Position numbers and translations under genes: made by a program
In this document: positions 40,002 to 47,408 of the stretch, piece after piece
How positions within the stretch are numbered: the first letter of the stretch is position 1
How the letters are laid out: each line of letters begins with the position of its first letter
Assembly: GCA_017631315.1 (NCBI GenBank)
Contig: JAGBTN010000005.1
Location: 124,001-188,000 of the forward strand
Length of the DNA: 64,000 nucleotides
Reading direction: 5' to 3'
DNA from: Bacteroidaceae bacterium
Lineage (GTDB): Bacteria > Bacteroidota > Bacteroidia > Bacteroidales > Bacteroidaceae
The notes under the pieces: generated by a model
The model's input: the letters and a program-made list of their open reading frames with translations, nothing else
The model's database searches: none
Told to the model about the DNA's origin: nothing

Positions 40002-40442
40002 TTAGTCCTTGATGTTAATGGTGTATGGTGCAACTTTGCTTGGTGTGAGTGTGCTGTCGCCTTGTTCGCGGAGTTTTTGTTCGAGTTGGCTTTGGCGGCA
40101 TAGGCGTGTGAGTTCGCTGACGCGGGTGATGCTGCGGTATCGCCAGTCTTTCAGTTCTGTTTCGAGTTCTGTTTCTTTCATCATCTCGACTTGTGCCTGA
40201 TAGCCGTTTGTTATGTAGAGGATGATGCCTGCAAGGCAGAGTAGCAGTAGTTTCCACTGGCTGAGGAACCATCGTGGGATGGCATCCAGCATCTGACGAA
40301 GGCTGGCAACTGTCAGTTCGTCGACGTCGTCGTCGTCGCTGACCAAAGAGTGCATCAGTTTTTCTTTGTTGCTGATGGTCTCTTGGGCTTCTTGTGCTTC
40401 GAGTTGTTGCTCTTCCTGTTTGTCGTGTTCTATCTCTGCCAT
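40002..40442 (-). CDS. ftsL: FtsL-like division protein
   Basis: The 146-residue protein has a ~60-residue acidic cytoplasmic N-terminus, one membrane helix (WKLLLLCLAGIILYITNGYQ), and a periplasmic helical, probably coiled-coil stretch (VEMMKETELETELKDWRYRS). This topology and the position between rsmH and ftsI fit FtsL of Bacteroidetes. Direct sequence similarity in this family is always weak, so the call is mainly from context. Confidence 0.75.
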   Translation of the reverse strand: MAEIEHDKQEEQQLEAQEAQETISNKEKLMHSLVSDDDDVDELTVASLRQMLDAIPRWFLSQWKLLLLCLAGIILYITNGYQAQVEMMKETELETELKDWRYRSITRVSELTRLCRQSQLEQKLREQGDSTLTPSKVAPYTINIKD

Positions 40443-40452
40443 GGTGGTTTTT

Positions 40453-41382
40453 CTATTGTTCTTTTTTCTTTGCCACGCGGAGTTTTGCCGAGCGGCTGCG
40501 TGGGTTGCTGTTCTGCTCTTCTGCGCTTGGGATGATGACGCTTCGGTTGACGGCTTCGAGTGGTGCGTTGCTGCGTCCGAAGAGGTCGGTTACGACTTTT
40601 CCTTCGATGTTGCCGGCTTTGATGATGTTCTTGACCATTCGGTCTTCGAGCGAGTGGTATGTGAGGACGCTCAGTCTTCCTCCCGGGCGAAGTACTTCTG
40701 TTGTTGCGGCGAGCATCTGCCTGAGGGCGAGCATTTCGCCGTTGACTTCGATGCGGAGGGCTTGGAAGACTCGGGCCAGATCCTTCTTTTCGCGGTCGTA
40801 TCCCATGAGGGGGCGTAGGACTTCTACGAGTTCTTTTGTTGTGGTTACGGGTTGCTGTTGTCGTGCTTTGACGATGGCTGATGCTATGCGTCGGCTGTTC
40901 TTCAGTTCTCCGTAGAGGTAGAGTATGTCGGAGAGTGCTTCTTCGCTGTAGTCGGCGATGATGCGTTGTGCTGTGAGGTTGGCTCTCTGGTTCATCCGCA
41001 TGTCGAGTGGTGCGTCGAATCGGAAGCTGAAGCCTCGTCCTTCTTCGTCGAGGTGGTGGCTGCTTACTCCCAGGTCTGCCAGTATGCCGTCCACTTGTTC
41101 GTGCCCGTAGTAGAGCATCCAGTTGCGGAGGAATCGGAAGTTGCTGCGGATGAAGGTGAAGTTTCCTTCGCTTTCCATGCTGTGTGCTCCTTGCTGTGCG
41201 TCCTGGTCTTGGTCGAAGCTGTAGAGGTGGCCTGTGCCTTGCAGGCGTCGGAGTATTTCGCGACTGTGTCCGCCTCCGCCGAATGTGAGGTCCACATATA
41301 TGCCACCGGGCTTGATGTCTAGGCCGTCGACTGTCTCTTTCAGCAGCACCGGCACATGGTATTCCTCACACTTCGCGTACAT
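40453..41382 (-). CDS. rsmH: 16S rRNA (cytosine(1402)-N(4))-methyltransferase
   Basis: RsmH (MraW) methylates C1402 of 16S rRNA. EEYHVPVLLKETVDGL opens the protein and is followed by the SAM-binding YVDLTFGGGGHSREIL. DGILADLGVSSHHLD, PLDMRMNQ and SVLTYHSLEDRMVK are family motifs. The product has 309 residues. It lies between mraZ and ftsL as usual. Confidence 0.96.
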   Translation of the reverse strand: MYAKCEEYHVPVLLKETVDGLDIKPGGIYVDLTFGGGGHSREILRRLQGTGHLYSFDQDQDAQQGAHSMESEGNFTFIRSNFRFLRNWMLYYGHEQVDGILADLGVSSHHLDEEGRGFSFRFDAPLDMRMNQRANLTAQRIIADYSEEALSDILYLYGELKNSRRIASAIVKARQQQPVTTTKELVEVLRPLMGYDREKKDLARVFQALRIEVNGEMLALRQMLAATTEVLRPGGRLSVLTYHSLEDRMVKNIIKAGNIEGKVVTDLFGRSNAPLEAVNRSVIIPSAEEQNSNPRSRSAKLRVAKKKEQ

Positions 41383-41472
41383 ATATATTATATATTATTA
41401 TAAACTTTTACAGACCTCCCCGTATGGTGAAGGCCTTTGTTGTCTCTGTTTTTCCCCTCTGATGATGAGGGG

Positions 41473-41922
41473 TTAGAGGGGATCTTTCATCATCTCTTCC
41501 AGGACGTTGGCCACTTCTTCGGGGTCGCTCAGCAGTGCTTCGGCTGCTTGTCGGCTCCAGATTTCGATGGTATTGTCAACGCCTATGAAACGCACATCGC
41601 TTTTGATGCCGGCGTGTTCCATGTATCGACGCGGGATGAGCATGCGTCCGCCGCTGTCGAGGGTGATGTTTTCGGCATCGGATGTAAAGAGTCGCATTCC
41701 CTGACGCTGGCGGCGGTCGAAGGGATTGGTGCGGGCACGAACGGCATCGACCTGGGCGTCCCACACGCTTTTGGGGTAGAGGACGAGGCAGTTCTCGAAG
41801 ATGTCGCGGCGCAGAACGAGACTTTCTTCCTCCTCCTTCTGCAGGATTTTACGGAAGACGCTGGGCACGAAAACTCGTCCCTTCTCGTCCGTCTTGGCGT
41901 CTATGCTGCCTGTGAATCTCAT
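41473..41922 (-). CDS. mraZ: transcriptional regulator MraZ
   Basis: MraZ is the AbrB-like regulator at the head of dcw clusters. The 149-residue protein has two repeats, seen as GSIDAKTDEKGRVFVPSVFR and later ITLDSGGRMLIPRRYMEHAG. It starts after AAGGAG. The promoter upstream contains two TGGGG boxes with 10-bp period, the known MraZ target arrangement, so the cluster is likely autoregulated. Confidence 0.95.
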   Translation of the reverse strand: MRFTGSIDAKTDEKGRVFVPSVFRKILQKEEEESLVLRRDIFENCLVLYPKSVWDAQVDAVRARTNPFDRRQRQGMRLFTSDAENITLDSGGRMLIPRRYMEHAGIKSDVRFIGVDNTIEIWSRQAAEALLSDPEEVANVLEEMMKDPL

Positions 41923-41955
41923 TGCTCCTTACGTTTCGTTTTCAGGTTTCTGCTG

Positions 41956-41988
41956 CAAAGATATATATTTCCCCACAATTCCCCACAA
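41956..41988 (-). promoter_or_regulatory. mraZ promoter with MraZ boxes
   Basis: On the minus strand TATCTTTG (41963-41956) is the -7 element and TTG (41988-41986) the -33 element, 22 bp apart. Between them TGGGGAATTGTGGGG holds two TGGGN boxes with a 5-nt spacer, matching the direct-repeat operator known for MraZ. A bound MraZ would cover the promoter core. Confidence 0.7.
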
Positions 41989-42209
41989 ATTCTTCAAACT
42001 TTTTTTTCTTAGCCCCTTACGATATCCTGTTGATAACCTTATCCCGTGTTCGTGCTCCACTCTCCAAAAATGCCGTAAACAAAGGGCTTTCAGCGCATTA
42101 TCGATTGGAGAAAAGGTGTGTTGAAAACTTTTTTCGGCGCATTGCAAAACAGGTGGGGAGAAATCTTCCTTTACCTGAGAAATTGACACCTTTTGCCACG
42201 CCTGCAAAC
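41989..42209. other. gene-free stretch upstream of the mraZ promoter
   Basis: No gene, RNA or repeat could be supported here. It is bounded by the mraZ promoter on one side and a GGTTAACC repeat cluster on the other. Confidence 0.5.
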
Positions 42210-42290
42210 AAGGTTAACCTATTTGGCAAGAATGGTTAACCATTATTGGCATAATGGTGTGGCTTGTTGCAAAGAAAGGTTAACCATTCC
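42210..42290. repeat. GGTTAACC-family repeat cluster
   Basis: AAGGTTAACCTATTTGGCAA, AATGGTTAACCATTATTGGC, ATAATGGTGTGGCTTGTTGC and AAAGGTTAACCATTCC follow each other. This cluster contains both sub-motifs of the family (GGTTAACCATTATTGGC and TGGTGTGGCTTGTTGC), linking the plain intergenic copies to the expanded array in the M16 gene. Confidence 0.85.
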
Positions 42291-42333
42291 TGCACACTTT
42301 GCAAACCCTGGTCATTTTAATTTGCCCTCAACC

Positions 42334-42363
42334 TTGTATAATGCACAAAATTTATTAATTTTG
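42334..42363 (+). promoter_or_regulatory. promoter of the GH127 operon
   Basis: TTG at 42334 and TAATTTTG at 42356 are 19 bp apart and fit the Bacteroidetes consensus. The first ATG of the downstream gene lies about 33 bp further on. Confidence 0.7.
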
Positions 42364-42395
42364 TCTCCACAACAAACAAAAAAATACAGTACTCT

Positions 42396-43106
42396 ATGAC
42401 TCTCAAAAAACTTCTTTTGCCCTTGCTCTTCGCCACCACGAGTGTGGGAAATGCTGCCGACACGGTGACGGAATATTTGCTCCACACCGTCGATAGTAAA
42501 GAAGGCGGCTGGCCATGCCTCTACTACGAACTCAACTACAACACCGACATTGCACAGGCAGAAAGAGCCAAATGGTACGGTCGCGACGAAGACGAAACCT
42601 ACTGGCGCGAAGGGATGGGACCCTTCAGCATCGACGGCGAAAAATTCCTCGTCACACACTGGCAAAGCACCGTCCACCCCATTCTCATACGGCGCCACTT
42701 CACGCTTACAGCCGACGACCTGGCAAAAATCGCCATCGGAACTGTCACACTCACATACAGTTACGACGAGAACCCAAAATTCTGGCTCAACGGAACACAA
42801 CTTGCCACCGCAACAGGATGGAACGACAACAACTACGCAACCTACCAACTCGCCTCCCCCAAGAAGCGACTGCTGGTGGAAGGCGACAACATACTCTGCG
42901 TATCACTGCAACAAGGAAGCGGCGGCGGACACATCGACTACGGCCTCACCGTGAAATACGACCCCATGCACACCGACATCATCCTCACCCCCGAAGAAGA
43001 AGAAAACAACACAGCCTACAATCTGCTGGGGCAAAAAATCTCCCACACCAGCAAATACCAAGGCATCATCATCAGCAACGGCAAAAAAATACTCCACAAA
43101 AAATAA
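42396..43106 (+). CDS. secreted beta-sandwich (galactose-binding-like) protein, 236 aa
   Basis: A signal peptide (LLLPLLFATTSVGNAA) is followed by WREGMGPFSIDGEKF and ILIRRHFTLTADDL. Then comes a strand-rich body with YDENPKFWLNGTQLATATGW and LVEGDNILCVSLQQGSGGGH. That series of motifs resembles the jelly-roll accessory domain often fused to Bacteroidales glycosidases. The C-terminal ~30 residues (YNLLGQKISHTSKYQGIIIS, NGKKILHKK) resemble a short sorting-tail module. It lies 18 bp upstream of the GH127 gene and is probably co-transcribed. A carbohydrate-binding partner role is inferred; no catalytic motif is seen. Confidence 0.7.
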   Translation: MTLKKLLLPLLFATTSVGNAADTVTEYLLHTVDSKEGGWPCLYYELNYNTDIAQAERAKWYGRDEDETYWREGMGPFSIDGEKFLVTHWQSTVHPILIRRHFTLTADDLAKIAIGTVTLTYSYDENPKFWLNGTQLATATGWNDNNYATYQLASPKKRLLVEGDNILCVSLQQGSGGGHIDYGLTVKYDPMHTDIILTPEEEENNTAYNLLGQKISHTSKYQGIIISNGKKILHKK

Positions 43107-43124
43107 CCACCCACACCAACACAC

Positions 43125-45176
43125 ATGAGACAAACACACCTCACACTCATCACCCTGCTGCTCCTGATACCCACCATCATCACTCAGGCACAGACCACAA
43201 CCACCATCGTCGACAGCCCCAACCGACAGGAAGTCAGCACAAACTATACAAACTTCCGCGCACCACTGCAGCAAGCACCACTCCTGAAACTGCCCGTCGG
43301 CAGCGTACAACCCAAAGGATGGCTGCGCAAAAACCTCGAACTGCAACGCGACGGACTCAACGGACAACTCGGAACCGTCAGCGCATGGCTCGACAAAAAC
43401 AACAACCAATGGCTCTCCAACCAAGGCGACCACGGATGGGAAGAAGTACCCTACTGGCTCAGAGGATACACCAGCCTGGCATACATCCTCAAAGACGAAG
43501 CCATGATAAAAGAAGTGGAAGTCTGGATAAAAGCCATACTGAACAACCAAAGCACCAACGGAAGACTCGGTCCCGACGGCTACGACGGCTCAAGCCCCGA
43601 CCTTTGGGCAAAAATGCCCATGCTCTGGGCACTCCAAACATACTACGAAGCCACAGGCACATCACGCATCCTCACAGCCATGAACCGACACTTCAAATGG
43701 GAACTCACCATAGCCGACGACAAATTCCTAAAAGGACTATGGCAAGAAAAACGCGGCGGCGACAACCTCTGGAGCGTACTCTGGCTCTACAACCGCAACG
43801 GCGACAAGTCCATCCTCCCACTCATCGACAAACTACACCGCGCCACCTCCGACTGGACAATGCAAGGCAACCTGCCAAACTTCCACGGCGTAAACGTAGC
43901 GCAAGGCTTCCGTGAACCCGCCACATACTACATGTACACTGGCAACAAGGAAATGCTTGATGCCACATATCGCGCTCACAACGAGATGCGCAACCGCTTC
44001 GGGCAGATGCCGGGCGGCATGTATGCGGCCGACGAGAACGCACGAGCCGGATACTACGACCCGCGAAACGGTGCAGAAACCTGTGCCATCGTAGAACAAA
44101 TGGCAAGCGACGAAATACTCATGGGCATTACGGGCGACGTCTTCTGGGCAGACCATTGCGAAAACGTCGCCTTCAATTCCCTGCCCGCAGCCCTCATGCC
44201 CGACATGCGCTCCCTGAGATACATCACTTCGGCCAATATGGCCATCAGCGACGAAAAGAACCATGCTCCCAGCATAGACAATGCTCTGCGTGGCATGCTC
44301 TCAATGAGTCCGTTCAGTTCCCGCTGCTGCCAGCACAATCACGGCATGGGGTGGCCCTACTTTGCCGAGCACCTTGTCATGGCAACAGCCGACAATGGGC
44401 TTGCCACAATGCTTTATGCCGCCAACGAAACGACTGCCCGAGTGGGCAACGGCGTATTGCTCCGCATGGAAGAAGACACGCATTATCCCTTCGACGAAAC
44501 CATTACGCTGACCTTGCACCCCGAGCAAAGTGTTGCATTCCCTCTTTATCTGCGCATCCCTGCCTGGGCAGAAGGCGCAACTGTCTGCGTGAATGGTGAA
44601 GACCAAGCCGTAGGGGGTGCTGCCGGACGCTATGTCTGCATCAACAGGGAGTGGAAGGAAGGCGATGTTGTACAAATACGTTTCCCCATGACGGTGCGCT
44701 CCACTGTTTGGCAACAGAACAAGGCATGTGTCAGTGTGGACTACGGACCGCTCACACTTTCGCTGAAAATTGATGAGGAATACGAGCAGCACGACAGTCG
44801 CGACCCTGAGTTTGTTCAGGACGATTCGCATTGGCAAGCCGGTGTTGACGCATCGCTTTGGCCGTGTTATGTGCTGCGTGCAAAAAGTGAATGGAACTAC
44901 GGACTGGTGGTTGACGAGCAGAATCTTCCCGTCAACTTCAGTGTGCAACGTAAGCCTTACCCGGAAAACAACTTGCCCTTCACACTCGAAAACGTGCCAC
45001 TTGAATTTACTGCTGTCGGCCGACAGATACCCTCTTGGGGTTTCGACGCCACGGGTATGACCGATTTTCTGCCTACAAAGTATGCCCGCCGGGCAACGGA
45101 GACGACTCCCATCACCCTTGTACCGATGGGGGCAGCCCGTTTGCGAATCTCGGCTTTCCCAAGAGAAAAAGAGTAA
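43125..45176 (+). CDS. GH127-like (DUF1680) glycoside hydrolase, putative beta-L-arabinofuranosidase
   Basis: The 683-residue protein has a signal peptide (TLLLLIPTIITQAQ) and then LPVGSVQPKGWLRKNLELQR, VPYWLRGYTSLAY and GQMPGGMYAADENARAGY. The Zn-Cys centre of this family is visible: GAETCAIVEQ near residue 317 supplies the Glu and first Cys, and SSRCCQHNHGMGWPYF near residue 400 supplies the two adjacent Cys, one of which is the catalytic nucleophile in characterised members. The C-terminal part is a beta-sandwich (LYLRIPAWAEGATVCVNGED). Substrate cannot be fixed from sequence; related families cleave beta-L-arabinofuranose. It ends 2 bp before the convergent M16 stop. Confidence 0.85.
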   Translation: MRQTHLTLITLLLLIPTIITQAQTTTTIVDSPNRQEVSTNYTNFRAPLQQAPLLKLPVGSVQPKGWLRKNLELQRDGLNGQLGTVSAWLDKNNNQWLSNQGDHGWEEVPYWLRGYTSLAYILKDEAMIKEVEVWIKAILNNQSTNGRLGPDGYDGSSPDLWAKMPMLWALQTYYEATGTSRILTAMNRHFKWELTIADDKFLKGLWQEKRGGDNLWSVLWLYNRNGDKSILPLIDKLHRATSDWTMQGNLPNFHGVNVAQGFREPATYYMYTGNKEMLDATYRAHNEMRNRFGQMPGGMYAADENARAGYYDPRNGAETCAIVEQMASDEILMGITGDVFWADHCENVAFNSLPAALMPDMRSLRYITSANMAISDEKNHAPSIDNALRGMLSMSPFSSRCCQHNHGMGWPYFAEHLVMATADNGLATMLYAANETTARVGNGVLLRMEEDTHYPFDETITLTLHPEQSVAFPLYLRIPAWAEGATVCVNGEDQAVGGAAGRYVCINREWKEGDVVQIRFPMTVRSTVWQQNKACVSVDYGPLTLSLKIDEEYEQHDSRDPEFVQDDSHWQAGVDASLWPCYVLRAKSEWNYGLVVDEQNLPVNFSVQRKPYPENNLPFTLENVPLEFTAVGRQIPSWGFDATGMTDFLPTKYARRATETTPITLVPMGAARLRISAFPREKE

Positions 45177-45178
45177 GC

Positions 45179-46459
45179 CTACACGTATTCGAGCGTGAGA
45201 AGCCTTTCGGGAGAGAAGACAGCCTGTGCCGTCTGAAGCAAATCCTCTGGCGTAATGGCATCGAGCCGCTCAAAGATTTGCTCTTTGGAGAGTGTGCGTC
45301 CGTAGTGAAGATAACGCTTTGCCATGCCAATAGCCACATTCTCGAAGTTATCGTAGGAGATGCCTATCTGCCCCTTCAAGCGGCGGCGAGCACCATCGAG
45401 TGTGCGCTGCGACATAGGTTTCTGCGTCAGGCGGTCCAACTCATGAGTAACAAGTCGACGGCAACGGGCTCGGTCCTTCACATCGCAACCATAATATACC
45501 GACCACAATCCAGTGTCGGAGTAGGCAACACTATTGCTCTCCACCGTATAAACCAAGCCGTTACGCTCGCGCAAGGCAAGGTTCAAGCGGCTGCTCATAG
45601 CCGGTCCGCCCAGCAAATTGCTCAGGAAATAGAGATGCAAATGCTGCGGGTCGGTGGCACCGAATGCCTGTGCTCCGATGATGACGTGCGCCTGGTGTGT
45701 GTCCTTCTTACGAGTGATGCAGGAAACCTCCCGTGGCTTGTCGGAAATAATGCTGTGGCTTGTTGGCAATAATGGTGTGGCTTGTTGGCAATAATGGTGT
45801 GGCTTGTTGCCGATAATGGTGTGGCATGTTTTTTCAGCCATACGCACTATCTTCTCAGGATCCACATTGCCCAGGACGTAGAGCAACATGTTCTCTGGGT
45901 GATACAAGCGCTGGGCAAAGCCTTTCATGTCGGCAGTGCGGAACGTTCGGAGCGTCTCCGCATCGCCCAAGATATTCCTTCCCAGCGGATGTTCCGGGAA
46001 TATCAGGCTCTCAAACTCATCGTAGATATGTTCCGCAGGCAAGTCGCGATAACTTTCTATCTCATCAATGACAACCTCAACCTCGCGCGACATCTCCTCT
46101 TGTGGATAGGTACTGCACAAGGCAAGGTCGAGCAAAAGGTCGATGGCACGAGCCACATGTTGTTTCGGAGAAGTGCAATAATAGACCGTTTCCTCTTTGC
46201 CCGTATAGGCATTCAGTTCTCCGCCCACATTTTCCATACAGGAGATAACCTGTCGGGACGAACGGTGCAGGGTTCCCTTGAACGACATATGTTCCGTGAA
46301 ATGCGCCATACCGCTCTCGGTTGCCAGTTCGTGGCGTGTGCCGGCCCTGACGGCAATGCCCATATAGACAGCATCCGTCTGCCCGGGAGCGCAGATGATA
46401 CGCAGGCCTTGGGGCAAAGTGTGGGTAAAAAAAGGTTGACTTGAAATCGCCATTGCCAT
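45179..46459 (-). CDS. M16 family zinc peptidase with an internal repeat-coded insert
   Basis: The 426-residue protein has the inverted zinc motif HFTEH (His53-His57) after AGTRHELATESGMA, then EVEVVIDEIESYRD with the downstream Glu. The C-terminal domain has DTHQAHVIIGAQAF, LNLALRERNGLVYTVES and RLKGQIGISYDNFEN, typical of pitrilysin-like M16B enzymes. No signal peptide is seen. Residues ~210-242, at the linker between the N- and C-terminal halves, are encoded by four 22-bp tandem repeats read in all three frames. The protein stays in frame but the linker looks unlike family members. Met3 (46453) is an alternative start. Confidence 0.88.
   Translation of the reverse strand: MAMAISSQPFFTHTLPQGLRIICAPGQTDAVYMGIAVRAGTRHELATESGMAHFTEHMSFKGTLHRSSRQVISCMENVGGELNAYTGKEETVYYCTSPKQHVARAIDLLLDLALCSTYPQEEMSREVEVVIDEIESYRDLPAEHIYDEFESLIFPEHPLGRNILGDAETLRTFRTADMKGFAQRLYHPENMLLYVLGNVDPEKIVRMAEKTCHTIIGNKPHHYCQQATPLLPTSHSIISDKPREVSCITRKKDTHQAHVIIGAQAFGATDPQHLHLYFLSNLLGGPAMSSRLNLALRERNGLVYTVESNSVAYSDTGLWSVYYGCDVKDRARCRRLVTHELDRLTQKPMSQRTLDGARRRLKGQIGISYDNFENVAIGMAKRYLHYGRTLSKEQIFERLDAITPEDLLQTAQAVFSPERLLTLEYV
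45733..45828. repeat. 22-bp tandem repeat inside the M16 gene
   Basis: Four 22-bp units begin at 45733, 45755, 45777 and 45799, with a partial fifth at 45821. Each begins GTGGCTTGT and ends AATAATG(G/C)T; two are identical. The unit equals the dispersed intergenic element at 26213. As 22 is not a multiple of three, gain or loss of one unit would shift the peptidase frame. Confidence 0.92.
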
Positions 46460-46517
46460 AAAACATTACTGCTTACTCCCTGCATTCTGCAACATGCCGA
46501 TGCAGGAAACTGAAAAA

Positions 46518-46543
46518 GGCGGGAAGCAACAATGCTACCCGCC
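46518..46543 (-). terminator. terminator after the rpmB-rpmG block
   Basis: On the minus strand GGCGGGTAGC-ATTGTT-GCTTCCCGCC forms a stem with one mismatch, followed by TTTTTCAG. Confidence 0.8.
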
Positions 46544-46565
46544 TTCCTCTTATCTTGTTTGAAAC

Positions 46566-46724
46566 TTAGTTCTGGAAGAATTCCTTAACCGAGTCATTAT
46601 GGACCATTTTCTCTTCGAAAGAGTATGAGCCATTCACGGGGTTCTTCAACATCTTGATAACCTTGGTATATGTACGGCCGTCGGTTTTACCCGATTGAAG
46701 GGTCGCAACTGCTTTTTTTGCCAT
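46566..46724 (-). CDS. DUF4295-type small protein (52 aa)
   Basis: The short frame starts MAKKAVATLQSGKTDGRTYT and ends VHNDSVKEFFQN. It matches the DUF4295 proteins that follow rpmG in Bacteroidetes, probably ribosome-associated although no function is established to my knowledge. It lies 16 bp after rpmG and just before the terminator. Confidence 0.88.
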   Translation of the reverse strand: MAKKAVATLQSGKTDGRTYTKVIKMLKNPVNGSYSFEEKMVHNDSVKEFFQN

Positions 46725-46740
46725 AGTATTGCTTTTTTAT

Positions 46741-46929
46741 TTACTTGATTTCCTTATGAACAGTCACCTTCTTTAAGATAGGATTGTACTTCTTGAGCTC
46801 GAGGCGCTCGGGAGTATTCTTTCTGTTCTTCGTGGTGATGTAGCGAGATGTACCGGGCAGACCGCTCTGCTTCATCTCTGTGCATTCCAGAATCACCTGA
46901 ATTCTGTTGCCTTTTACTTTCTTTGCCAT
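46741..46929 (-). CDS. rpmG: 50S ribosomal protein bL33
   Basis: The 62-residue basic protein has [20 protein letters not shown] and [20 protein letters not shown], the L33 pattern. The zinc-binding Cys pairs of the C+ form are missing, so this is the zinc-free type. It sits between rpmB and the DUF4295 gene. Confidence 0.96.
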   Translation of the reverse strand: MAKKVKGNRIQVILECTEMKQSGLPGTSRYITTKNRKNTPERLELKKYNPILKKVTVHKEIK

Positions 46930-46948
46930 TTCGTTACTCCTTCGTTCT

Positions 46949-47209
46949 TTAACCGATTACACGAATATCCTTCCAATCACAATAACCCTTGGCCACGGCG
47001 TTCTTCAGGGCAGCATCGAGTCCTACCTTATTGATATAGCGCAGACCAGAAGCACTGATGCTCAGGCTAATCCAGCAGTCCTCTTCAACATAGAAGAACT
47101 TCTTGGAGAACAGGTTCACGTTGAAGTGACGCTTGGTGCGACGCTTGGAGTGCGACACGTTATTGCCAATCATGGCTTTCTTACCGGTAATTTGACAAAT
47201 CTTAGACAT
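46949..47209 (-). CDS. rpmB: 50S ribosomal protein bL28
   Basis: The 86-residue protein starts [20 protein letters not shown] and continues [14 protein letters not shown], typical of L28. It is the first gene of the rpmB-rpmG-DUF4295 operon and has its own promoter upstream. Confidence 0.96.
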   Translation of the reverse strand: MSKICQITGKKAMIGNNVSHSKRRTKRHFNVNLFSKKFFYVEEDCWISLSISASGLRYINKVGLDAALKNAVAKGYCDWKDIRVIG

Positions 47210-47264
47210 TTCTCTCTTTTCCTTTTTAGTCTATTCCAATAGACGACTTTTTCCAAACCGGCTG

Positions 47265-47294
47265 CAAAGGTACGACATTTTTTCTTTTCGCCAA
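47265..47294 (-). promoter_or_regulatory. rpmB promoter
   Basis: On the minus strand TTG (47294-47292) and TACCTTTG (47272-47265) are 19 bp apart, a full Bacteroidetes-type promoter. Confidence 0.7.
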
Positions 47295-47408
47295 GCATTT
47301 TCTGCTTTTTTCTTATTTATTTATGTGATTTTGTGCATAATGTGGCGAGCAAAGGGGTGAGGTTTTAGTATCTCCGGGTGTGTTGTGTGGTAAAAGCAGG
47401 AGTTTGAG

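Noticed and set aside
45733-45828. Possible CRISPR array because of 22-bp repeats
   Set aside because: Units are directly abutted with no unique spacers, and there are no cas genes; the same holds for the arrays at 36.2 and 51.3 kb.
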